Virus record (IMG/VR): IMGVR_UViG_3300010885_040738
Coordinates: 29,185 to 93,184 of that record
From: a virus
Length of the DNA: 64,000 nt
Reading direction: 5' to 3' (one strand)
Below the pieces are notes generated by a model that had not been told where the DNA came from, made no database searches, and saw only the letters and a program-made list of their open reading frames with translations. The position numbers were made by a program, and so were the translations under genes. How positions within the stretch are numbered: position 1 is the stretch's first letter; every line of letters begins with the position of its first letter. Below, one piece after another: positions 1 to 6,752 of the stretch.

Positions 1-126
1 CAACGGACGCACCCTGCAATACGCCTCAATAGCCTCACGAATGAAGCCCGACCGCGTTTCGCAGTCCTTCAAACGCTCGTCAATCTTAGCTATGTGACCA
101 TCCGACACAATCAATGCGATTCTCAT
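1..126 (-). CDS. Ribbon-helix-helix protein, 3' part missing
   Basis: The reverse strand from an ATG at 126 encodes 42 residues (MRIALIVSDGHIAKIDERLK... SGFIREAIEAYCRV) that run off the window edge without a stop. The pattern is a short beta strand, then a helix with 'IDERLK', then 'SGFIREAIEAY'. It matches the CopG/Arc ribbon-helix-helix fold, in which the strand reads DNA and the helices dimerise. Such proteins act as repressors of phage or plasmid operons; the target here is unknown. The C-terminus cannot be described. Confidence 0.6.
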   Translation of the reverse strand, partial: MRIALIVSDGHIAKIDERLKDCETRSGFIREAIEAYCRVRPL

Positions 127-926
127 ATGCCTGATCGTACCATAGCTAAAAACCGAATGCCAACGAATTGTGCGCCCCTGTCACATGACGCCAGCGCAGC
201 GTATGCCGACACTTAAAATGAGACACCCACGAATAGCGCAAGCCATCAGCGTAGCGTATGCCTTCTCAAAGCCCCACGCACCACCATCTCACCCCTCGGC
301 CAGCGAAAGCCAGCGGCGCCGCACCCTGCTCAGCCCGTTTAGCTTTCACTCATTCTAAAGCACTTACCTTGCACTTACCTCGAACCCTGCTCACCCTGCT
401 CACACCCTTCTCAGCTGTAACCTGTTGATTCTAATACTCAAACTGGGTGAGTGTAGGTATAATTCATATAATGATCTTTATGAAATAAAACACTGTAAAT
501 CACCGACTACACTTGTAGGCACAAAACGCATATTTTCTCTGTTGTGAAGTACAGCCGACAGGTTTTTTCGTGCTCACCCTGCTCAGTGAAATAAAGCCAA
601 TGGAATGAACGGATTACAGGTGAGAATGGGTGGCTGAGTGAGGTTGAGTAGGGGTAGACACCCCTGCTCAGAGGCTCCGAAAAAGGAAATGGGGTCCGAA
701 GCGGCCTAAGCCAAGCCTCGAACCCCACCACCCCCACAGGAACGCCCAAACGGAAAGGAGGGATAAAGTATCCGACACACCAGCAGCATGGGCTAACGGA
801 CCCAGACCACCAACACACCAGACAGAGCCAAAATAGCAGAGCCAGCGCCCGGTCGTCAAGTGGCACCACCACACACCCCGTAGCACCCCCACCACATCCT
901 CCCCGAACCAGGCGATAATAGGACCA
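127..926. other. Non-coding stretch with iteron-like 9-mer
   Basis: I see no convincing gene in these 800 bases. ORFs on both strands here have composition unlike the neighbouring genes. The 9-mer CCCTGCTCA occurs five times (324-332, 385-393, 394-402, 577-585, 662-670), twice in direct tandem, with a variant CCCTTCTCA at 405-413. Between the copies, around 430-500, the DNA is AT-rich. The layout resembles an iteron region (replication origin or multi-site operator) beside a ribbon-helix-helix gene and an HTH gene. That function is an inference. Confidence 0.4.
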
Positions 927-1793
927 ATGCCAGTAGTCGCCGTCGAAATTACCGGCCTCAAGGGTCACCCGATGGAACAGCGAGCCCTTGAAGCAATCAT
1001 GAATGGTGAATCATCCAGATCTGTTGCACGCTGGTTAGACCCCCCTGTTTCAGCCGCAACCGTCTGGAGATACGTCGATAAACACGTCAAACCGACGCTA
1101 AAGAACGCAGCCGTCCTGTCTCACGTTTTGGAAAGCCAACAAAACAAACGATCTCCAATCAAGCGAAACACTGTTTCACCTGTTTCACCCTCTGTTTCAC
1201 CTGTTTCACTCGAAAGTGATGCAAACGGACCACAACAGGTCACAACCAGACCCGGATGGCGCAATATGAACCCCGTTCAGCATTGTGGCGCTGAATCAGA
1301 AGCCGGGAAAATTACCCGACAGGCCCTGGCAGCGGCTCCAATTCTCCGAATCCGAGAGAATCGTATCGCGTTTCAGCAGGAGCTGGCGGACCGTCTCGCA
1401 TCGGTAATTCAGGAGCGCGGGGAGGAAATGGCGGTCTGTGAGGCGTGCGGCAGGGAGAAATCCGAGCACCCGGCAGTAGGCGCGGCGGACGGCCTGAAAG
1501 ACTGCTCGAAGTTCCGGCGCATCCCCGGCGGGTCGTCCGGCCTCATGACTCGTCGGCTCAAAAAGGACGGGGTAGAGTACCACTACGACAACGCCATCGT
1601 TGCGTCGGCGCAGGAGCTCATGAAGCAAACTGCCATCGAGCAAGGCCAATGGCAGGAGAACATGGGTACAGGCGCCCCCACAATCCAAATCATTTGCCCC
1701 CAGGTCCCCGGCGAACTGCCAAGGGTCAGTTTTCACTCAGATGACGCGCTTGAGGCCGATTTCGCGGATATTGGCCTCGATCAGGGCCGCTAG
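927..1793 (+). CDS. HTH DNA-binding phage protein
   Basis: This 288-residue protein has an N-terminal helix-turn-helix segment at about residues 15-55 (EAIMNGESSRSVARWL, then SAATVWRYVDKHV), like a phage regulator or small terminase subunit. Next comes a Ser/Pro/Val linker encoded by repeated CTGTTTCACC. A central segment has a CxxC pair (CEACGRE) and a later Cys (DCSKFRR), which may bind metal. The acidic tail is LEADFADIGLD. An in-frame ATG at 972 has a better ribosome site (AAGGGT) and would keep the HTH. The last codons lie inside a 48-bp repeat that recurs at 6705. No family is assigned, and the gene is far from TerL (11785), so a terminase role is only possible. Confidence 0.55.
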   Translation: MPVVAVEITGLKGHPMEQRALEAIMNGESSRSVARWLDPPVSAATVWRYVDKHVKPTLKNAAVLSHVLESQQNKRSPIKRNTVSPVSPSVSPVSLESDANGPQQVTTRPGWRNMNPVQHCGAESEAGKITRQALAAAPILRIRENRIAFQQELADRLASVIQERGEEMAVCEACGREKSEHPAVGAADGLKDCSKFRRIPGGSSGLMTRRLKKDGVEYHYDNAIVASAQELMKQTAIEQGQWQENMGTGAPTIQIICPQVPGELPRVSFHSDDALEADFADIGLDQGR

Positions 1794-1833
1794 GACGCGC
1801 TGACGGAGCTCGTCTGATACCTGAGTGCCCGGC
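1786..1833. repeat. 48-bp direct repeat, left copy
   Basis: This 48-bp block recurs in the same orientation at 6705-6752 with four mismatches. The first 19 bases (GCCGCTAGGACGCGCTGAC) and a 17-base block (TCGTCTGATACCTGAGT) are identical; the differences fall in the middle and near the right end. The block begins in the last codons of the HTH gene and ends just before the terminator of the leftward operon. The two copies therefore bracket the whole serine-recombinase operon. Confidence 0.75.
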
Positions 1834-1859
1834 TTTTTAGCCTGTCGGCAGCAAAAAAG

Positions 1860-1893
1860 AACGGCCAGGCCCCTTTCGGGTTACCTGGCCGTT
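1860..1893 (-). terminator. Intrinsic terminator of leftward operon
   Basis: A perfect 10-bp stem (AACGGCCAGG / CCTGGCCGTT) encloses a 14-nt loop. On the minus strand it is followed by TCTTTTTTGC, a good U-tract. It lies 19 nt after the last leftward gene, so it ends that operon. Confidence 0.85.
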
Positions 1894-1911
1894 TGCCGTG
1901 CTCGGTGCCTG

Positions 1912-1989
1912 TTACCGCCACCACTTCCCCGCGCCGGATCGTCGGAGGTAGCGAATGTGTCCCCGGTACTTCGTTGTGATTGCCTTCAT
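1912..1989 (-). CDS. 25-residue basic peptide
   Basis: An ATG at 1989 opens 25 codons (MKAITTKYRGHIRYLRRSGA then GKWWR) ending in TAA. The leader before it (GAAGGTTAACGACC-ATG) is the same as the leader before the next upstream gene at 2432, which argues that it is translated. Short basic peptides beginning K-x-I-x-T-K-Y are frequent in phage and plasmid operons; no function is known to me. It is the last gene before the terminator. Confidence 0.6.
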   Translation of the reverse strand: MKAITTKYRGHIRYLRRSGAGKWWR

Positions 1990-1994
1990 GGTCG

Positions 1995-2432
1995 TTAACC
2001 TTCTTCCTCGTCTTCGGTCTTCATTTCAGTCTTGGCCATGTCGGCCAGAATCTCGGCGGCTTCGCTGCATTGCACCGTTACGGCCACGTAGCCATCAATT
2101 TCTTTGTCGTGCGCCAGCTCAATGGCACGAGCCATAGCGTCGTCATCGCACCTTTCGGCGCAGGTGTAGCGGCTCGGTCCGATACCGCCATCTGTCAGCG
2201 TCAGGCTGACCGGCTCGGCCTCGCGTGCCTCTTGGTCGCAGGTAAACAGGATCAGGCACCAGTTGTGCATCCCGCCCCGATCAAAAGCGTATGCCCTGTA
2301 CTCACTCCCTGTACGCACAGCCAGCGCGTTGACCGCCAGAATATAGGCTGTCCTGTAGTGCTCGGCACCTGACGGCACGGCTTCACCGTCGGCGAATCCC
2401 CACTTGGTTTGCATCTCGTCGAAATACTTCAT
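1995..2432 (-). CDS. Hypothetical protein, acidic C-terminus
   Basis: The protein has 145 residues and I do not recognise a family. It is mixed alpha/beta (MKYFDEMQTKWGF, AYILAVNALAV, HNWCLILFTCDQE) with Cys residues scattered in the second half and an acidic tail (KTEDEEEG). The start is supported by GAAGGTTAACGACC, shared with the small gene that follows 5 nt after its stop. It belongs to the leftward operon. Confidence 0.65.
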   Translation of the reverse strand: MKYFDEMQTKWGFADGEAVPSGAEHYRTAYILAVNALAVRTGSEYRAYAFDRGGMHNWCLILFTCDQEAREAEPVSLTLTDGGIGPSRYTCAERCDDDAMARAIELAHDKEIDGYVAVTVQCSEAAEILADMAKTEMKTEDEEEG

Positions 2433-2471
2433 GGTCGTTAACCTTCTTTCTCGGCCTCTCGGCCATCCTTC

Positions 2472-2750
2472 TTATGCGTAGTCGTAGAAAAAGCTCTGTT
2501 CGGGTTCAGGTGCAAAATCAAAACGCCCTGCCATGCTCGGAGGCTTAAGCGTTCGGTGGTACTCTGACGGCCCCTCGCGATGGCCACGGTAGCGGATGGC
2601 ATCGAAGAAGTACCGGGCAGGGTGAATCAGGATCTCATCCAGTACGGGAGTGTCGGCCCTGATGGTAAGGGTGCGTCCGCAGTTCCAGCACTCGGACGGG
2701 ATAGCGTCGTCGCCCTTGTAGTCGGTCTCGGCACACTGGCAGTCAGTCAC
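2472..2750 (-). CDS. Small zinc-ribbon-like protein
   Basis: This 92-residue protein has an N-terminal CQCAET...CWNCGRT pattern, two Cys pairs about 18 residues apart, typical of a small zinc ribbon. The rest has no recognised fold and ends in aromatic and acidic residues. It starts with GTG at 2750, whose GTGA overlaps the stop of the upstream gene, so translation is probably coupled. Function unknown. Confidence 0.6.
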   Translation of the reverse strand: MTDCQCAETDYKGDDAIPSECWNCGRTLTIRADTPVLDEILIHPARYFFDAIRYRGHREGPSEYHRTLKPPSMAGRFDFAPEPEQSFFYDYA

Positions 2751-3100
2751 CGGCGCGGCTCCTGATCGGATACCCGCATCTGGATGTATTCCACTTCCGC
2801 CTTGATCTGGCGAATGCGCCTGATGCGGTCCCAGTGTTCGTCCTGGGCGCGTCCGGTCGCGCTCGGGTCCGGCTGTACGTAGTAGTCTCGGCCATTCGGC
2901 GCATTGGCGGCCATCGCCTTAATCGTGGCGTTGAGCGCATCCAGTACGGCGTCGTTGTATTCGTACAGATCTTTCCATCCGGTGCCATTCATGTGAACCG
3001 TTGGCGCAGCTGGCGGCACCTTGCAGTGTTGCAGGTCGCAACGCTCGGAGTGCTTCGCGAATGGCTCAAAGCAAAACGGACATTCTGTTGTGTCGGTCAT
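2747..3100 (-). CDS. Small Cys/His-rich protein, possible zinc finger
   Basis: The 117-residue product begins MTDTTECPFCFEPFAKHSER and has a further C-x6-C (CDLQHC), a plausible zinc-binding module. A helical segment follows (IRRIRQIKAEVEYIQMRV). I chose the ATG at 3100 because GAGAGGG precedes it and it overlaps the recombinase stop as TAATG. A longer frame reading into the recombinase is less likely. Function unknown; it is coupled to the recombinase gene. Confidence 0.65.
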   Translation of the reverse strand: MTDTTECPFCFEPFAKHSERCDLQHCKVPPAAPTVHMNGTGWKDLYEYNDAVLDALNATIKAMAANAPNGRDYYVQPDPSATGRAQDEHWDRIRRIRQIKAEVEYIQMRVSDQEPRR

Positions 3101-3747
3101 TAGTTTCCCTCTCTCTTCAAAATCGGTGACAACGTGGCGGCAGTCCAAGGTTTCCCGGTCCGGCTCGGCATGGTGTCATTGGCGTTCAGGATCTCGGCGA
3201 TCTCGGCCAGGGTCTTGCCATTTTGGCGCAGGAACTGGATAGAGTTCAGCGTCCGGTCCTCGCCGGGGCGGAACCCGAAAGGCTTGCGGCCCTCACAACG
3301 TCCGGTCTGTTCTTTCTTCCTTTGGCGTGCGCCTCGGAGTTTCAGGACAATGGATTGGCGCTCGTACTGGGCGAATCCGGCGAGAATGACGCGAAACAGC
3401 TGGCGCTCTGGCGATTGGTCGTCGGTGTCGTCGCCGTTCGTGCTGACGATCCGCACGTCCTTCTTCGCGAGATCCGCAAGAATGAGTTCCTGCACGAGCA
3501 CCGCACGCGCTACCCTGTCGAATTTCTCGACAACGATGGTCCTCGTGCTGGACATCCCGGCGAGCATGGAAACCCACCCAGGGCGGTCTTGCCATTCGTC
3601 TTTCCCGGTCTGAGTGTCTTGGTACCAGTTCGTGATGGTCAGGTTGTGGGCGGCGGCGTGGGATTCGATGGCCTTGCGTTGTCGCGCAAAGCCATCTCCT
3701 TCTTCCTGCCCCTTGCCGCTGACGCGCATGTAGGCTACTGCGTTCAT
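3100..3747 (-). CDS. Small serine recombinase (resolvase family)
   Basis: A 215-residue site-specific recombinase. The N-terminal catalytic domain has AYMRVSGKGQ with the nucleophilic Ser at about residue 10, FARQRKAIE, the VVEKFDRVAR segment with conserved Arg residues, and RVILAGFAQYERQ before the long E helix. The C-terminus is a short helix-turn-helix (LAEIAEILNANDTMPSRTGK), so its size is that of a resolvase/invertase and not of a large serine integrase. Known family members cut both strands through a 5'-phosphoserine and rotate. It lies inside an operon flanked by 48-bp direct repeats, so excision of that cassette or resolution of phage DNA are candidate roles. Neither is shown by the sequence. 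Confidence 0.9.
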   Translation of the reverse strand: MNAVAYMRVSGKGQEEGDGFARQRKAIESHAAAHNLTITNWYQDTQTGKDEWQDRPGWVSMLAGMSSTRTIVVEKFDRVARAVLVQELILADLAKKDVRIVSTNGDDTDDQSPERQLFRVILAGFAQYERQSIVLKLRGARQRKKEQTGRCEGRKPFGFRPGEDRTLNSIQFLRQNGKTLAEIAEILNANDTMPSRTGKPWTAATLSPILKREGN

Positions 3748-3920
3748 TGGCCACGCTCCGTAACTTCCCAGAGCGAGACAAAAGCCACGAGCCAGGCACG
3801 CTGATATCCCGTCAGATCGTCGCGGTATAGCATCTCGTCTGCTGATTGGAGTGTGAGCGATTGAGACTCACACCACTTGACGTATGGACCTTGGAGCAGA
3901 TCCCAGGCGTTTGGTTTCAT
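3744..3920 (-). CDS. Small hypothetical protein
   Basis: This 58-residue, Trp-rich protein (MKPNAWDLLQGPYVKWCESQ) has no recognised family. The ATG at 3920 overlaps the preceding stop as ATGA, and its own stop overlaps the recombinase start by 4 nt. This tight coupling supports a real gene. Function unknown. Confidence 0.6.
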   Translation of the reverse strand: MKPNAWDLLQGPYVKWCESQSLTLQSADEMLYRDDLTGYQRAWLVAFVSLWEVTERGQ

Positions 3921-4006
3921 GCGGCACCCCATCCGGCGAGTGCGTTGGCCTTGTCCTGTGTCTCTTTGGTGACGTTCACTCGAAACTCAACATCTGGTCT
4001 TACCAT
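3917..4006 (-). CDS. 29-residue peptide
   Basis: A 29-codon ORF (MVRPDVEFRVNVTKETQDKA...) starts 7 nt inside the end of the upstream gene and stops in an ATGA overlap with the next one. No start closer to the next gene explains the spacing, so I take it as a short translated gene. The sequence suggests a beta strand and an amphipathic helix. Function unknown. Confidence 0.45.
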   Translation of the reverse strand: MVRPDVEFRVNVTKETQDKANALAGWGAA

Positions 4007-4410
4007 CTCGCACCGCAATCCACGCAAACCGGAGTTCCGGCAGACGTTGTGGTGGTATTCGCGTGACCACGGAGGCAAACCGGCGGCAGGTCCGGCGTCT
4101 GGCAGCATGTGCAGTCATGGTTCCATGTCCACCGCAGCAAAGCTTGCTCCATTGTGTGCTCGGTCGCACCGCAGAACGCGCAGGACGGACGCCAAGCGTT
4201 AGCCATCGACCGCCGGAAGCTTTCCCAGGTGTGCGGGTTTCCCGGCGTCCATATCGCCCAACCACGGATACCTGGAACGTCGTTGAGCATTTCGGCGAAG
4301 CCGCGCATGTTGGGCGAGCGTTCCAACCGCTTGAAAGCTTCCTCAATGGTGTAGCAGTCATGTTGGCTCTGCTCTCGCCTTGTGTCGAAGTATTGTGTGA
4401 CTCGAATCAT
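4000..4410 (-). CDS. Hypothetical protein with C-terminal zinc ribbons
   Basis: The 136-residue protein has a helical N-terminal half (TIEEAFKRLERSPNMRGFAE) and a Cys-rich C-terminal half: CAFCGATEHT, CTCCQTPDLPPVC and CVDCG. These give three CxxC pairs, probably one or two zinc sites. The start at 4410 is preceded by GAAGGAAAG and sits just downstream of the hairpin repeat at 4422-4497. Function unknown; binding of nucleic acid or protein is an inference. Confidence 0.65.
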   Translation of the reverse strand: MIRVTQYFDTRREQSQHDCYTIEEAFKRLERSPNMRGFAEMLNDVPGIRGWAIWTPGNPHTWESFRRSMANAWRPSCAFCGATEHTMEQALLRWTWNHDCTCCQTPDLPPVCLRGHANTTTTSAGTPVCVDCGARW

Positions 4411-4421
4411 CGTCTTTCCTT

Positions 4422-4497
4422 CTTCTTCCAACCAGATCGGTGGAACCCGTCTCTCCTTAGAGAGACAGGCACCAGCTACCTATTCGGGTATGTTCGC
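4422..4497 (-). promoter_or_regulatory. Repeated hairpin leader, copy 1
   Basis: This 76-nt intergenic element lies directly upstream of the ribosome site of the gene starting at 4410. Its sequence recurs at 4804-4894. On the minus strand it holds GCGAACATACCCGAATAGGT, then a perfect 7-bp stem GTCTCTC-TAAG-GAGAGAC, then GGGTTCCACCGATCTGG. The outer GGTG and CACC can extend the stem with a bulge. The same flanks around a loop of different length suggest a conserved RNA structure acting on translation or processing of the operon mRNA. A seven-codon ORF beginning MRTYPNR starts within it. Confidence 0.55.
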
Positions 4498-4519
4498 ATC
4501 TTTCCTCTCTCCTCGCGGG

Positions 4520-4795
4520 TCACAGAGTAACCGCCCATGCGCCGTTGCGGTCAGCGACGACGCAGAATAGGCCGTCAATTTCCGCTAGGTACATTCGGTC
4601 AGTGTTCCCGCCGCTGCTGCCCTCGTAGACCGTGCGGAGGATAGTGCCGTCCGCACTTTCGATGGCAGCTGCAATGCCGCGCTCGTCGCCCTCGCCGGGT
4701 GCCCATCCGTCGCCGGAATCATTGCCTTTGTTCCACGCGGCGTTGAGTTCCGTGTCGGTCAGGCTCATCGCTTCAGTTTCGGTAATCATCGTCAT
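4520..4795 (-). CDS. Small hypothetical protein
   Basis: The protein (MTMITETEAMSLTDTELNAA...) is 91 residues and ends in a beta-rich segment (TDRMYLAEIDGLFCVVADRN). I recognise no family. Of the possible starts, ATG 4795 has AAGG at 7 nt; ATG 4789 is the alternative. It is flanked on both sides by copies of the same hairpin element, which makes it look like a unit inserted between, or duplicated with, the leader. Confidence 0.6.
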   Translation of the reverse strand: MTMITETEAMSLTDTELNAAWNKGNDSGDGWAPGEGDERGIAAAIESADGTILRTVYEGSSGGNTDRMYLAEIDGLFCVVADRNGAWAVTL

Positions 4796-4803
4796 TTCTT
4801 TTC

Positions 4804-4894
4804 CTTCTTCCAACCAGATCGGTGGAACCCGTCTCTCTACCTCTGTCAGCAGGTCAGAGAGACAGGCACCAGCTACCTATTCGGGTATGTTCGC
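4804..4894 (-). promoter_or_regulatory. Repeated hairpin leader, copy 2
   Basis: Second copy of the element at 4422-4497, upstream of the gene starting at 4795. The flanks are the same, but the loop between GTCTCTC and GAGAGAC is 19 nt and contains an inner ACCT/AGGT stem, so the hairpin is longer while the base stem is kept. Its upstream end overlaps the last codons of the 25-residue membrane peptide. Confidence 0.55.
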
Positions 4895-4954
4895 CCACGC
4901 GATCAGCACCGCCAGCACCGTGAGCCACGCGAGAATGTTGGCGATCAGGCGCAT
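4877..4954 (-). CDS. 25-residue single-pass membrane peptide
   Basis: The ATG at 4954 overlaps the end of the upstream gene and opens MRLIANILAWLTVLAVLIAW followed by ANIPE and a stop. Nearly all residues form one hydrophobic helix after a single Arg, typical of very small phage membrane proteins. The stop lies inside hairpin copy 2. Function unknown; the overlap and the membrane-like composition are the evidence. Confidence 0.5.
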   Translation of the reverse strand: MRLIANILAWLTVLAVLIAWANIPE

Positions 4955-5676
4955 GGAGTAGCAACCTCTTCCAAGTACCCAACCTCATGGCGATCACCAG
5001 CAAGGCCACCGCAGACGCCACAATCGCGATGCGTGAACCCGGTTTCCTCCCCGACGATCAACCACTGGCCGATTTTTTTGATACCGGCCCTGACGCGCTG
5101 CTCGGTCTCGTCGTCCATACCGGAGTAGTCATCGTATGCGATGGCACTCACGCAGTCCTCGCACGCGCCACCGAGGATGGACACATAGTTGTCCGGCTTC
5201 TGGTCGTCCTCGTCCTCGTCCTCGTCGTCCTCGTCCATCTCGCAAGGCCCGGTGTGGTCAGCACGGAGCGTGCATCGGACGTCATAGCACTCCCGAGTGT
5301 CGGCCTCAATCTCGCAGCATTCCGCACCCTCTTCCACGCCACAACCGCATTCCCGGCACTTGAGGAAGAGAACCCAACCCTGATCGGCAACCCAGGTCTT
5401 CTTCATGTTCGGGCAACCAGTTTCGTGGCAGTTCACGCCGTTGATGGCGATGTAGTTGCATTGGTCGCACTTGGGAACGTCCTGCCATACCGCGACCGCC
5501 TCATATAGAGGTTCTGCGCCACCACCCCAAGCGAAGCGTTCGCCGGGTGCCAGCTTGGAGACCTCGGCAATCAGGTCGATACCGTCCTGCCCTGCGTCGT
5601 TGTCGGCCTCCATCTCGGCAAGGCTCAGTGTCATTGCCAGTTTGCTGTTCTCGTAGAAGTTGAATACAAGGCTCAT
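4945..5676 (-). CDS. Cys-rich phage protein with acidic linker
   Basis: The 243-residue protein starts MSLVFNFYENSKLAM. Two Cys clusters stand out: CDQCNYIAINGVNCHETGC and CRECGCGVEEGAECC, both compatible with zinc. An acidic run (DEDDEDEDEDD) separates these from a C-terminal domain with CEDCVSAIAYDDYSGMDD and DCGVCGGLAGDRHEV. The first cluster and the CG..LAGDRH ending recall uncharacterised phage proteins, but I cannot name the family. The ATG at 5676 is chosen because it overlaps the preceding stop as ATGA. Confidence 0.7.
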   Translation of the reverse strand: MSLVFNFYENSKLAMTLSLAEMEADNDAGQDGIDLIAEVSKLAPGERFAWGGGAEPLYEAVAVWQDVPKCDQCNYIAINGVNCHETGCPNMKKTWVADQGWVLFLKCRECGCGVEEGAECCEIEADTRECYDVRCTLRADHTGPCEMDEDDEDEDEDDQKPDNYVSILGGACEDCVSAIAYDDYSGMDDETEQRVRAGIKKIGQWLIVGEETGFTHRDCGVCGGLAGDRHEVGYLEEVATPCA

Positions 5677-5966
5677 TTGGACACCGCCAGGCTGCAATCG
5701 CGAACGTAATCGGCGTGCTCGGCGGCAGGGTTAGCCTTGGCGTAGCCCTCAATGCACGCGATGAAGTGCAGGACATCCTGTGCTGGTGCGGAGAATCGAC
5801 CGCCACCGCAGCGGACTAGTATCTGGGTCAGTCTGGTATTTGGGTCAGCGGCGATGGCCTCAATCTGGTGGAGGCGGAGAAACCAGCCCATCGTCTTGGC
5901 GTCTGCAATAGCGTCAGCGCCAGTGTATTCGGTCTCGTTGATCTCTGCTTGGGTAATCTGTGACAT
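5673..5966 (-). CDS. Small hypothetical protein
   Basis: The 97-residue protein begins MSQITQAEINETEYTGADAI and is predicted mainly helical. The segment DVLHFIACIEGYAKANPAAE and the surrounding sequence fit no family I know. The start at 5966 follows GAGGAGAAAGAAG; a longer in-frame ORF has no support. The stop overlaps the next start as ATGA. Confidence 0.65.
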   Translation of the reverse strand: MSQITQAEINETEYTGADAIADAKTMGWFLRLHQIEAIAADPNTRLTQILVRCGGGRFSAPAQDVLHFIACIEGYAKANPAAEHADYVRDCSLAVSK

Positions 5967-6036
5967 ACTCTTCTTTCTCCTCATCAGTGCCGGATTAACC
6001 GGACATACGGACCCGGTAAGGTCCGTTTCGGAGTGT

Positions 6037-6582
6037 TTACTTGTCGCGCAAAGGACCATCCGGTGCAGGCATCGCCCTGAGCGCCGCGTAGTCCTCAGCC
6101 GTCCAGGGATCACCCTCGTTGAAGTTGAAATCAACAATTCCCTCCCCGCGCTCATAGACCACCGTGGCGCGATGCCATAGCGGGATACCCGTCGCTGGAT
6201 GCCCGAGTTCGAGTTCAACGATGTCGCCGTGATTCAGTAGTGCGGGGTCCCCGCCGGGAACCATCTTCAGTCGCCGTCGCCCCGGTCCAAAGTCTTCGAC
6301 TGCTTCAATCACAAACTTGACCATCGTGGCACCGCAGCTTTCGCAGGGGAACGGGTAAGATTTCTCGCCATCGTTGCCGCAGTTTTGGCTCGGGCAGATG
6401 TAGCTGTCATCAGTCAGCGGGTAGAGTACAACGTCCATGCAGCCTGATTCTTTGTCAATGGTGACCTTGCCACCACGGTCATGGAGGATGCCCGTCGAGG
6501 GGTCTCTCAGTTCCAGCGATACCAAGTCGCCGTCGTTCCACTCTGTTGTACTTCCACCTTCAATACGCTTGATGAGTTTCAT
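6037..6582 (-). CDS. Hypothetical protein with zinc ribbon, first gene of leftward operon
   Basis: The 181-residue protein has two related beta-rich halves, each with an N/H-x-GD-x-V-x-LEL motif (WNDGDLVSLELRDPSTGI near residue 15 and LNHGDIVELELGHPATGI near residue 115). This suggests an internal duplication of a small barrel. Between them sits CPSQNC...CESCG, a zinc ribbon. It is the first gene after the leftward promoter, with AAGGAG 12 nt from the ATG. No family is assigned. Confidence 0.7.
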   Translation of the reverse strand: MKLIKRIEGGSTTEWNDGDLVSLELRDPSTGILHDRGGKVTIDKESGCMDVVLYPLTDDSYICPSQNCGNDGEKSYPFPCESCGATMVKFVIEAVEDFGPGRRRLKMVPGGDPALLNHGDIVELELGHPATGIPLWHRATVVYERGEGIVDFNFNEGDPWTAEDYAALRAMPAPDGPLRDK

Positions 6583-6606
6583 GTTTGGGTAATGCTCCTT
6601 TCTTAT

Positions 6607-6635
6607 AGAGTATTAGATTACCTAGCCACCTGCAA
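6607..6635 (-). promoter_or_regulatory. Promoter of leftward operon
   Basis: On the minus strand TTGCAG (6635-6630) and TACTCT (6612-6607) are separated by 17 bp, a sigma70-type arrangement. AAGGAG and the ATG at 6582 lie just downstream. No other good promoter is visible for the operon. Confidence 0.55.
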
Positions 6636-6704
6636 GCATATTCTGCGGAAAAGCCTACATTGGTCGATTTTTGGCAGTTTGGGGCAAAAAGTGACCTCGT
6701 AGAA

Positions 6705-6752
6705 GCCGCTAGGACGCGCTGACACAGGTCGTCTGATACCTGAGTACCCGGC
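6705..6752. repeat. 48-bp direct repeat, right copy
   Basis: Partner of the repeat at 1786-1833, same orientation, four mismatches in 48. It lies upstream of the leftward promoter, so the pair encloses promoter, operon and terminator, about 4.9 kb apart. Confidence 0.75.

Noticed and set aside
170-358. 62-codon plus-strand ORF
   Set aside because: His/Pro/Ser-rich, unlike any neighbour, no ribosome site and lies in the iteron-like region.
507-968. Long minus-strand ORFs (153 and 97 codons)
   Set aside because: Gly/Val/Cys/Trp-rich composition of a chance frame, overlapping the HTH gene start, no ribosome site.
1171-1212. CTGTTTCACC repeats as a CRISPR or operator
   Set aside because: They are in frame and encode a VSP linker in the HTH protein; there are no spacers.
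2743-2988. 81-codon minus-strand ORF
   Set aside because: Out-of-frame shadow of the gene at 2747-3100, Arg/Thr-rich and without its own start signal.
1786-6752. 48-bp repeats as simple attL/attR of the serine recombinase
   Set aside because: Three of the four mismatches are in the centre, where crossover sites should be identical, and the recombinase is resolvase-sized; kept only as an open question.
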